Below, piece after piece: positions 27,550 to 34,886 of a stretch of 64,000 bases of DNA. The stretch lies in contig NZ_BMDJ01000007.1 of the NCBI RefSeq assembly GCF_014635725.1, positions 1-64,000 of the forward strand, given 5' to 3'. Both the position numbers and the translations under genes were made by a program. The notes beneath the pieces were generated by a model that searched no databases, had not been told where the DNA came from, and saw only the letters and a program-made list of their open reading frames with translations. Each line of letters opens with the position of its first letter. The first letter of the stretch is position 1. This DNA is from Pedobacter mendelii. Lineage in GTDB: Bacteria > Bacteroidota > Bacteroidia > Sphingobacteriales > Sphingobacteriaceae.

Positions 27550-28722
27550 TTATAGGTTTTTTAGCTTTCTAATTTTTTCAGTGTATTTATCTACTGAAGA
27601 TTTAGACTGGGCCTTTTCTAAATATTTAATTGCATTTTTTATATCCCCTTTCTTAGTTAGTACTTCTGCCATTAAGCTGTAAGCGCCATCATCATCAGGA
27701 TACAGATTAAGAAGCTGTCTGGTCAACTCTTCAGCCTCAATAGTTTTTCCATTGGTTAAATAATAGTCTGTAAATTGGTAATATGCATTATACGGAAGTG
27801 CGATATCAGTACCAAAAGATTTGATTATATCTTTTGTTTTTGACTTTAAAACTTTCAATGGATCATTATTATGATACATTAATACATCCATCGCTAAACT
27901 ATCCGAAAAATGCCAGTCGTTGAATATGAATATTAAACCTGATGGAAGACTTGTTAGTGGAGTAGTCATATGGTTTAATCCCTTAAAGAAGTCGAAACGC
28001 CAGTTTTTGGAATTTGGTTTGTTCGCCTTAAGCATACTATCTACTTTTAATGCACCTAACTTAAAGCCACTGTCCTGAAACCCATCGTCTCCTGTCGAAA
28101 AATAATACTTTTGTCGAGAAAACTTACTATCTGGCGTATTGGCTATATAATAGTTTATTTTGCCAATTATTTTTGACTTAACCACGTTATCTTTATTCGG
28201 ATAATTCAATGCACCGCTAATACTAATTACCGATTTGAATGTTTCTGGATAGGTTAACATAGCATTGGTGACAAATTGCCCACCTAAAGAATGACCTATG
28301 AGTGTATAGAATCCATTCAATAGGTATTTTTCACTTAAATAATTAATCAGATCATTTTTGATAAAATCCAAAAATTGCAAAGACGTTGTCTCATTTATTT
28401 CAAAATTCAGTTCTTTACTTCTGTCGTCCTGAACTATACCAATGAAAATTGCTTCAGGAATATCATTAGTCCATGTCAGCCTATCGATTGTGGAGGAAGT
28501 ATAGTTATAAAGGGTTTGATTCTGTGCATCAAATAAAATTATTAGGGGATAATGTTTATTCACTCTTCCATAATCTTTAGGTAATTGAATATAGATTGTG
28601 CGCTCTAAATTTTCAGATTTTGAATATATAGTAAATTTATTTTTATTATCAAGCTTAATCTGCTGGGCCGATAATGTTCCGTAGATACACACTAATAGTA
28701 AGGCAATAAAAAATTTTCTCAT
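27550..28722 (-). CDS. secreted alpha/beta-hydrolase esterase with C-terminal TPR
   Basis: This 390-residue protein has a signal peptide (1-19, ending LSAQ). Its esterase (Fes/IroE-like, esterase D) domain has RTIYIQLPKDYG, YPLIILFDAQN and the nucleophile elbow GHSLGG near 142-147, with a later His in GLNHMTTPLTSLP near 250. The last 80 residues (NAYYQFTDYYLTNGKTIEAEELTRQLL...AYSLMAEVLTKKGDIKNAIKYLEKA) form two tetratricopeptide-like repeats. It probably hydrolyses an ester in the periplasm; the substrate is not known. It stands alone on the minus strand. Confidence 0.88.
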   Translation of the reverse strand: MRKFFIALLLVCIYGTLSAQQIKLDNKNKFTIYSKSENLERTIYIQLPKDYGRVNKHYPLIILFDAQNQTLYNYTSSTIDRLTWTNDIPEAIFIGIVQDDRSKELNFEINETTSLQFLDFIKNDLINYLSEKYLLNGFYTLIGHSLGGQFVTNAMLTYPETFKSVISISGALNYPNKDNVVKSKIIGKINYYIANTPDSKFSRQKYYFSTGDDGFQDSGFKLGALKVDSMLKANKPNSKNWRFDFFKGLNHMTTPLTSLPSGLIFIFNDWHFSDSLAMDVLMYHNNDPLKVLKSKTKDIIKSFGTDIALPYNAYYQFTDYYLTNGKTIEAEELTRQLLNLYPDDDGAYSLMAEVLTKKGDIKNAIKYLEKAQSKSSVDKYTEKIRKLKNL

Positions 28723-29050
28723 TCCACTTTTGATAAAGGTTATGAAGATAAAATTAGATCCAAAGAATATATCTTTTGCAAAAATGTGACGGAAAGGCTG
28801 AAAAATGTGGCGAAAGATGGATTTGTGTAAATGAGACTAATATGCAATTGACTATCCAATCAACTCTGATTTTTCATTGGGCAAAAAATTTTTCTTATTT
28901 AAATCATCCCAAATAAGGAAGGTCACCAACCTCTAATTCTTTTTGCTGTAAAATTATCAGCATATACCAAGCAAAACGAATACAGCTTTTAAAATATAAA
29001 GTGTTAGCTTTAATAAAAGAAATGGAAAAGCTAACCATTAAACAAATTCT
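28723..29050. other. divergent intergenic region, nothing specific seen
   Basis: This 328-bp region separates the esterase gene (minus) and the VOC gene (plus) and must hold both promoters. I found no clear TAnnTTTG box, repeat or RNA gene. Confidence 0.35.
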
Positions 29051-29446
29051 ATGTTAGAAAATTCAAAAGCATTTGCTAGTTATTCTGTTGACGATGCAGA
29101 AAAAGCTAAGCACTTCTATAGCCAGATATTAGGTCTAAAAGTAATTCAGGATAATGATATGGGGGGAGTACTTACCATCAAGATAAAAGAAGGCATTTCG
29201 GTATTAATTTATCCAAAGACTAACCATATCCCTTCTACCTATACCGTTTTAAACTTTCCTGTAGATGACATAGTGAAAACTGTTGCTCAATTAAAGGCTT
29301 ATGGTGCAAAGTTTAATCGCTATGATGAAAAAGATTTAAAAACAGATGAAAATGATATATGTAGAGGAAATGGGGGGCCTAGTATAGCATGGTTTACCGA
29401 TCCAGCGGGGAATATCTTGTCAATTATTGAAGTCGACTTTGAATAA
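29051..29446 (+). CDS. VOC (glyoxalase/bleomycin-resistance) superfamily protein
   Basis: The 131-residue protein has one vicinal-oxygen-chelate domain made of two beta-alpha-beta3 modules: FASYSVDDAEKAKHFYSQILGLKVIQDNDMGG, then FPVDDIVKTVAQLKAYGAKF and the end WFTDPAGNILSIIEVD. Members bind metal at module ends (here the C-terminal Glu in IIEVD) and include lyases, dioxygenases and resistance proteins. The exact role is not readable. It stands alone just before the second recombinase relic. Confidence 0.85.
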   Translation: MLENSKAFASYSVDDAEKAKHFYSQILGLKVIQDNDMGGVLTIKIKEGISVLIYPKTNHIPSTYTVLNFPVDDIVKTVAQLKAYGAKFNRYDEKDLKTDENDICRGNGGPSIAWFTDPAGNILSIIEVDFE

Positions 29447-29734
29447 GATAGGAATATTTTCAAACATGCTATTGATAGCCGGAATATTGAGCTTGTTCTT
29501 CAGGAAGGTAATCAATTATTTATTTTTCTGTTCAACAAGAATGTCTTAAATAATCAAAGTATTCATCTCTTACTGTATATTTTTCTTTCACCTGTAAGTT
29601 TACTTCCAATTACTACAATGAAAGAAAGTGCCTCACAAAAAAAAGCCTTATTTAATGTTTAAGATAATTAGCAACCTTCGCCAATTCCTGCAAATCAGGC
29701 AAGAAAAAATTCGAAATCTGTCCAGTAATGGCTG

Positions 29735-29967
29735 CCATAGTGGGCAAGTCAAACTTTTATTTGGTTTGCCCATTTTTTTTTTGCCTAAAAGGTTGCCTTT
29801 AAAGTACCTAAAATGCGTACAACCTTGTTCATCCTAACAGTTCAATGTATATTATTGTCTAAGATCAGCATGTTGTTCTCACATTAAGATTTGATTTTTC
29901 TACATTCAAAATCAAGGATTAAATCATTCAACATTTTAGCCCAAGCCTTTGAAATTCTATTATTAAC
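29735..29967 (-). pseudogene. serine site-specific recombinase, C-terminal remnant (copy B)
   Basis: This is a second, more decayed copy of the recombinase tail seen at 8819-9256, in the same orientation. Minus-strand fragments read NNRISKAWAKMLNDLILDF, then KIKS-stop-CENNMLILDN, then TVRMNKVVRILGTLKATF before a stop, matching copy A in order. About 160 bp that encode the central part in copy A are missing. Nucleotide identity is evident near the hairpin (CCATAGTGGGCAA, TTTAAAGTACCTA) and at the far end (CCTTTGAAAT, CTATTATTAA). It is not functional. Confidence 0.78.
29742..29782 (+). terminator. tRNA-type terminator copy next to recombinase remnant B
   Basis: A 12-bp stem (29742-29753 GGGCAAGTCAAA with 29760-29771 TTTGGTTTGCCC, G-U allowed) is followed by a run of T. 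It is a near copy of the tRNA-Met terminator at 8829-8866, but no tRNA gene precedes it here. Confidence 0.65.
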
Positions 29968-30003
29968 TCCACGCCGGCTTTCAACTGGGACAACCTTCTT
30001 CAT

Positions 30004-30954
30004 TTATAGCTTGCCAGATGGACGAACCCTCGAAGGCAACACCTGCTTTGAGGCCGTGTTGGGAAGATTATAACGATAGATTACTGCATTTTTTCCTTCG
30101 CTGATGCAGTAATATGTTTTTCCATCTGGGCTGAAACCAATAGCCTCTCCTTGTCGCTCTAGGATGTATGGAAGTTTTATTGGCATCCGCTTTAAGGTTT
30201 GGGAAATTGATTCTTTACCATTTCTCTGCCAATAATAAACGTTAGTGTAAGTCTTTAATATAATCTGTCGTCCATCACGAGATATGTCGCCAGAAACAAC
30301 ATACTTTGCCAAACCTTTGCCTGCTAGGAAGAGGCTTCCCTGCTTTTTCATGGTAAGGGTATCTTTGTTTTTGAAGAAAAGAGCAGTTGAATATATTCCA
30401 ACGGTATCTTGTCGTTTGGAAATGATAATCAGTTCTTTCAAAATAGGATCAACCATTAAAGTCTCGGCATCTTGCTGACCATTTGGATATTTGAGGTGGA
30501 CTGCCTCACTTTCGATCTGCATATTACTTGAGAACTTGCTAGGCTCAGCGAAACGATATACTGTAACATAAGGGCGATTACCACCGTTGTCTCCAATATC
30601 GCCGAGGTAGATGTAACTTTTATTCTTTACAGGCCCGGGGCCACCAGCTATATCTTCGCAATCAGTTACTCCAAAATGCTTTTTTGAAGGGTCACCCTTA
30701 AAATATAATGTAGATATTAATTTGCCTTTAGCATCGATGGTAAAGAACCGCGAGGTGTCACCACTATCATTATGTACGAAAAATAGGTTGTCTTTGGAGA
30801 TAAATAAGCCGGATATCTCGCTGAGCTCAGCAGGAATGACCTTAACAGCTGCACTCTGGGCAGATGCAATGCGACCGAAGCAGAGTAACAAAAAAGTGAA
30901 AAATACAATTCTGGCAAGGGGAGAGGCTATTAGTCTTTTTGTTTCAATAGTCAT
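30004..30954 (-). CDS. secreted beta-propeller-like protein of unknown function
   Basis: The 316-residue protein has a signal peptide (about 1-32, ending IASAQS). Repeated strands follow, including ISGLFISKDNLFFVHNDSGDTSRFFTID, IYLGDIGDNGGNRPYVTVYRF, VDPILKELIIISKR and IGFSPDGKTYYCISEG. This looks like a six- or seven-bladed propeller of the SdiA-regulated/esterase-like kind. The acidic NDSGD and DIGDNGGN motifs may bind calcium. No catalytic assignment is possible. It lies next to recombinase remnant B and looks richer in G+C than its neighbours, a hint of transfer. Confidence 0.7.
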   Translation of the reverse strand: MTIETKRLIASPLARIVFFTFLLLCFGRIASAQSAAVKVIPAELSEISGLFISKDNLFFVHNDSGDTSRFFTIDAKGKLISTLYFKGDPSKKHFGVTDCEDIAGGPGPVKNKSYIYLGDIGDNGGNRPYVTVYRFAEPSKFSSNMQIESEAVHLKYPNGQQDAETLMVDPILKELIIISKRQDTVGIYSTALFFKNKDTLTMKKQGSLFLAGKGLAKYVVSGDISRDGRQIILKTYTNVYYWQRNGKESISQTLKRMPIKLPYILERQGEAIGFSPDGKTYYCISEGKNAVIYRYNLPNTASKQVLPSRVRPSGKL

Positions 30955-31110
30955 TATGGTTCAAGGGTTTGATATTCAATGGCGAATTTGAACATCCTTT
31001 TCGGAACGATCAAGTCAATTAGTAAAAAATTTAAAAATCGTAAGAATTTTAGGGTTTTCAATTTTCTTCAAAAACCTCCAATTTTCAACTCTGCAGCAGA
31101 ATTGTCAAAT

Positions 31111-31136
31111 AAATTAAATTGTGTACAATTTAATTT
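31111..31136. promoter_or_regulatory. OhrR-type operator, perfect palindrome
   Basis: A perfect 12-bp inverted repeat (31111-31122 AAATTAAATTGT and 31125-31136 ACAATTTAATTT, 2-base spacer) lies 36 bp before the ohrR start. Its core contains AATTGT and ACAATT, the half-sites known for OhrR operators. It overlaps the -33 zone of the promoter at 31146-31153, so bound OhrR would block the polymerase. Confidence 0.8.
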
Positions 31137-31145
31137 TATAAAATA

Positions 31146-31153
31146 TATATTTG
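31146..31153 (+). promoter_or_regulatory. ohrR-ohr promoter, -7 box
   Basis: TATATTTG matches TAnnTTTG exactly. It is 20 bp upstream of the ohrR ATG and 9 bp after the operator palindrome. Confidence 0.65.
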
Positions 31154-31172
31154 TTATGTTAAATAGATTTCA

Positions 31173-31598
31173 ATGGATTATTTAAAACTTGAAAACCAGG
31201 CCTGCTTTCCAATATATGCTTTATCAAGAGTATTAACGGCTCATTACAAGCCCATTTTGGATGAAGTTGAACTCACTTATCCTCAATACTTAGTTATGAT
31301 GGTTTTGTGGGAGCATAATCAATTATCAGTTAAAGAAATTGGAGAAAAGTTATTGCTTGACTCTGGAACTTTAACGCCATTGTTAAAGAAGCTGGAAGCA
31401 AAAAAAATGATTTTACGTGAGCGAAGTAAAACTGATGAAAGAATTGTAAATGTAAGTTTAACTAATAATGGCTTGCAATTGAAGGATAAAGCTAGTTCTA
31501 TACCCGAAGCTTTCAAATGTAGTTTGGGTTTAACTACTGATGAAATTACATTATTACGGAAAAACATAAATACCATATTAGATAAAACTAAAAAATAA
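31173..31598 (+). CDS. ohrR: MarR-family organic-peroxide sensor/repressor OhrR
   Basis: The 141-residue repressor has a winged helix-turn-helix (SVKEIGEKLLLDSGTLTPLLKKLEAKKMILRERSKTDERIV, about 48-90). The N-terminal peroxide-sensing cysteine is present as Cys11 in NQACFPIYALSR. It is a one-Cys-type sensor near the N-terminus, as in OhrR of Bacillus. On oxidation it leaves DNA and frees expression of ohr. It lies 12 bp before ohr, and the palindromic operator upstream shows self-control of the operon. Confidence 0.93.
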   Translation: MDYLKLENQACFPIYALSRVLTAHYKPILDEVELTYPQYLVMMVLWEHNQLSVKEIGEKLLLDSGTLTPLLKKLEAKKMILRERSKTDERIVNVSLTNNGLQLKDKASSIPEAFKCSLGLTTDEITLLRKNINTILDKTKK

Positions 31599-31610
31599 AT
31601 AAATATTATC

Positions 31611-32066
31611 ATGTCAGTAAAAACAATGTACACAGCAGTAGCAACTGCAACAGGCGGTAGAAACGGAAATGTTTCATCATCAGATAACGTTTTAAACCTT
31701 GAGGTTAGAATGCCGAAAGAATTGGGGGGTGCTGGTGGTGCGTATACAAACCCTGAGCAATTATTTGCAGCAGGTTATTCGGCTTGTTTTGATAGTGCAC
31801 TTAATTTGGTAATCAAAAATACAAAAACCGAAACCGGAACAACTGCCGTAAGAGCACACGTTGGCATAGGCTCAAACAACGCAGGTGGCTTCGCCTTAGT
31901 AGTTACTTTAGCAGTAAATATTCCAAATGTTGATCAGGAAACGGCAAATTCACTAGTTGAAAAAGCACATCAGGTTTGCCCTTATTCTAACGCGGTTAAT
32001 GGCAATGTTGATGTTGCATTAACCACTACCATCCTAAGTGCAGAGGAATTTGCCGCAACAAATTAA
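31611..32066 (+). CDS. ohr: organic hydroperoxide resistance protein (peroxiredoxin-like, OsmC family)
   Basis: This 151-residue enzyme reduces organic and lipid hydroperoxides with lipoyl-linked reductant. Both catalytic cysteines are visible: AAGYSACFDSALN near 58 and HQVCPYSNAVNGNVDV near 124. The N-terminal repeat-type start TMYTAVATATGGRNG and NPEQLFAAGYSACF are typical of Ohr, as opposed to OsmC. It is the second gene of the ohrR operon and is followed by a strong terminator. Confidence 0.96.
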   Translation: MSVKTMYTAVATATGGRNGNVSSSDNVLNLEVRMPKELGGAGGAYTNPEQLFAAGYSACFDSALNLVIKNTKTETGTTAVRAHVGIGSNNAGGFALVVTLAVNIPNVDQETANSLVEKAHQVCPYSNAVNGNVDVALTTTILSAEEFAATN

Positions 32067-32088
32067 CGTTAAAAGAAAACACTTATTT

Positions 32089-32134
32089 AAACTGTATCAA
32101 TTCTTCACTTTTGAAGTTTTGATACAGTTTTTTT
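32089..32134 (+). terminator. terminator of the ohrR-ohr operon
   Basis: A 12-bp perfect stem (32089-32100 AAACTGTATCAA, 32119-32130 TTGATACAGTTT) with a short inner stem in the loop is followed by TTTT. It begins 22 bp after the ohr stop. Confidence 0.85.
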
Positions 32135-32168
32135 ATGAATTAATTAATCGTTCTCCTTTAAAATTTAA

Positions 32169-34712
32169 TCAATTAATTAAATAAATTGAAGCTATCTCAA
32201 TGCTAATTGGTTTGTCTGTTTCGTTTTTGCTTACCCTAACTTCAAGTTTTTCCGCTTTGTTAAGTTGAAATGATGATTGCTTTAATGATTGATAATACAA
32301 AGGTAAAAAACCTGGATATGGTCTTGGCAGTATAAGTTGTGCATCTGCTTTTAAACTGTTTAAAGGAATTTCTATCAACTTAAAATCTTTACCAATCAAT
32401 ATATCGGTTGAAAAGAAGTTTGCATCGGTATCTATCAAACCTATTTTCATCTTCGCGTTTTCTAAATTTGATTTTACTTTAATTACTAAGGTTTTAAAAG
32501 AATTCATCTCAGAAGCTCTGCCTGATATTTCTTCCCTAAAAAAGTGCTGAAAACCCATAGAGTTATTATTTAGCGAATTCATACTGAGCTTGATGTTTAA
32601 AGCCTTTGGGTTTTCATCTGATGTATAATCTATGCGATTATTTTCCCAATTTGGGTTATAAACATCGATTTTTTTGCCATGAGTATAAGGATTGAAGATT
32701 TCTAAAATCGAACCTTTTTTCGCAACATAAGTTTGATAATACGGTGATTCTAAACTATCCCAGGCATAGGGATTTCCTTTTTTGTTGGCTGGAAAGGTAA
32801 CATAATCGCCATTTGCTTTTTTAACGATAACCTGATATTTAACTAAACCTGCCTCTACTAAATTTGCAGGTATTTCAGCAACATAATTATATTCCTTTGT
32901 TTTAATTAATGGAACGGTTTTCCATCGATTATAAGAATTACTTAACTGCACAAAGGCAGAATCTTTTGCCTGTAAACCAACAATTTCGGTATTTACTTTA
33001 AAAGCAACACCTTGTGATACAGTTTCATAAGCCTGATGCTTAACAAATACATCTTCAGCTGATGATTTTGGTGCAACATATTCTCCTAATAAAATATTTC
33101 CAAATTTATAATGAGCAACAAGATTTGTTTTTTGATTTTGCTTAACCAATAGATAAGTGCCTGGAGAGATATTAAAATTGCCGCTATTTGCTTTAGCGCT
33201 GTATTTATTCTCTTGATTTAATCCTTTAACGGTGAAATTACTACCTAAATCTGGTAGATTGATATCCATCGGTAAATCGGCCCAATTTATTCTGGTAACT
33301 TCTTTCTCTGGTGATGCTTTTGCAAAAGGATCTCTGATTTGAATGGCATCGGGCATCACTTCAAGTCGCCAAACGCCTGCAGATATTTTATCTAAAAAAT
33401 ATGCGCCTTTTCCTTCATAAGCAACAATTTTAGAGCTACCAACACCAGCTAAATGTATTAATTTCTTACTGCTTAAAGGTTTTGACAGTGTGTTGTTTGT
33501 ATAATAAAATTCTTGCTCAGTATTCATTTCACTAAGCGAATTTTCATAATCAATGTTAAAAAATCCGAAGGTGTTTCCATTGTTGATAGCATCTAAAAGC
33601 TTAGTATTGTGAAAAACCTTCGAAGCAATTAGCAGGCTGATGGCTTTAGATGGTGTATAAGCAAGATTTAGGTAATGCGTTTGATATTCTGTATTGGCAT
33701 AAGCAGTAGCCATTGGGTCGTAAGCAAATTGTGTTGCCCATTGAAAACCAGCTGCTCTAAAACTTCTAGCCATTGCAGGATACATAATTGGTGCCATAAC
33801 ATCTCCGGCATCAAATTCGTAAACCACTTTTGCCCTGTTTTTAAATTCGGGAATGCTATCAAAAGGAATTTCATATTTGGATACATTCGGTAGGTAATTC
33901 CCTTGTAAAGTATGGCCGGCTACCAAACCAGTGGGGTACCATTGAAAGCTATGGCCTTGAACGTTAGCTTTTACAACTGCATCTGCATATTTTGGAGATT
34001 CGCTGATGTTATAAAAAATGGGCTTAGTCCAACCACTGCTTTTTATAACTGCAACCATTCGGTTAACGTATTCTGTGGTTCGCTCTTTTGGTCCGCTATG
34101 TTGTGGCTCGTTATTTACTTCTGTCGCCAAAACATCTACATCTTGCTGGTAGGTAAGGCCGGTATATGGATTTTTATGTTTGAAAAATTGTTTAAGGTAA
34201 TTCTCCTGAGCCTTAAAAGCATCCTCATTTACCAATGCTTTTTGTTTTCCATATTTGCTAGAAAAACTTCCTGTGTTTTCATCCTTTTCAGGATAGCCAT
34301 TGCCCCAGAAAGCAATAGGCGTAATTAATATCTTGATTTTTCTTTTCTTAAGCTCTGCGACTAAAAAATCAAAAAGGCGCAAATGTTCATTATCAATTAA
34401 ATTACCTTGAGCATCAGAAATCTCTGTATCCCAAACATGCACACGAAAGGCATCTAAACCTAATCTGGATAAATGATAAACATCATCTTTAATAGCTTGT
34501 TCGGGCTCAACCCCCATTCTTTTAATGGCCCTGTTGCCATAAGCAAACGGAGCAGTATAATTTACGCCAAAAAAAGCAGCTTCTTTATTATCTTTTTCCC
34601 AGCGGATTACACCTTTGCTATCAACATAAATTCCTTGCTTATTTTGTGCATTTGATACAAATACCAGAAATATGAGTGTGGTGAAGATTGAAAATCTTAA
34701 AAATTTAAACAT
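32169..34712 (-). CDS. secreted glycoside hydrolase, GH5/cellulase-like, with C-terminal carbohydrate-binding-type region
   Basis: The protein has 847 residues from the ATG at 34712 (a TTG two codons upstream is less likely). A signal peptide ends near residue 22. Residues 25-380 form a TIM barrel: FFGVNYTAPFAYG, HLSRLGLDAFRVHVWD, LITPIAFWGNGYP, and the acid/base Glu in TEVNNEPQHSG. YEFDAGDVMAP later may carry the nucleophile. Residues 540-849 contain beta-rich domains (FKVNTEIVGLQAKDSAFVQLSN; LKIGLIDTDANFF). The substrate, probably a beta-mannan or beta-glucan, is inferred from family resemblance only. Confidence 0.75.
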   Translation of the reverse strand: MFKFLRFSIFTTLIFLVFVSNAQNKQGIYVDSKGVIRWEKDNKEAAFFGVNYTAPFAYGNRAIKRMGVEPEQAIKDDVYHLSRLGLDAFRVHVWDTEISDAQGNLIDNEHLRLFDFLVAELKKRKIKILITPIAFWGNGYPEKDENTGSFSSKYGKQKALVNEDAFKAQENYLKQFFKHKNPYTGLTYQQDVDVLATEVNNEPQHSGPKERTTEYVNRMVAVIKSSGWTKPIFYNISESPKYADAVVKANVQGHSFQWYPTGLVAGHTLQGNYLPNVSKYEIPFDSIPEFKNRAKVVYEFDAGDVMAPIMYPAMARSFRAAGFQWATQFAYDPMATAYANTEYQTHYLNLAYTPSKAISLLIASKVFHNTKLLDAINNGNTFGFFNIDYENSLSEMNTEQEFYYTNNTLSKPLSSKKLIHLAGVGSSKIVAYEGKGAYFLDKISAGVWRLEVMPDAIQIRDPFAKASPEKEVTRINWADLPMDINLPDLGSNFTVKGLNQENKYSAKANSGNFNISPGTYLLVKQNQKTNLVAHYKFGNILLGEYVAPKSSAEDVFVKHQAYETVSQGVAFKVNTEIVGLQAKDSAFVQLSNSYNRWKTVPLIKTKEYNYVAEIPANLVEAGLVKYQVIVKKANGDYVTFPANKKGNPYAWDSLESPYYQTYVAKKGSILEIFNPYTHGKKIDVYNPNWENNRIDYTSDENPKALNIKLSMNSLNNNSMGFQHFFREEISGRASEMNSFKTLVIKVKSNLENAKMKIGLIDTDANFFSTDILIGKDFKLIEIPLNSLKADAQLILPRPYPGFLPLYYQSLKQSSFQLNKAEKLEVRVSKNETDKPISIEIASIYLIN

Positions 34713-34886
34713 CAACAAAACTAATATAGAAATTCGGCCGTTGCAACAATAGAATTCTTAAATCGTTTTGATATTTTATGAGCTGTGCTTTATGGGTAAA
34801 AATTCTATACCATTATTTAAACGGCTTATAAATTTTTCCAACTATATTTAAAGCGATTGATTTATTAAATAAATTATGCCCATTTT

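Noticed and set aside
29628..29741. Second tRNA copy before recombinase remnant B
   Set aside because: Only GCT-CCATAGTGGGC resembles the tRNA end; no acceptor, D or T arm can be built from the sequence upstream.
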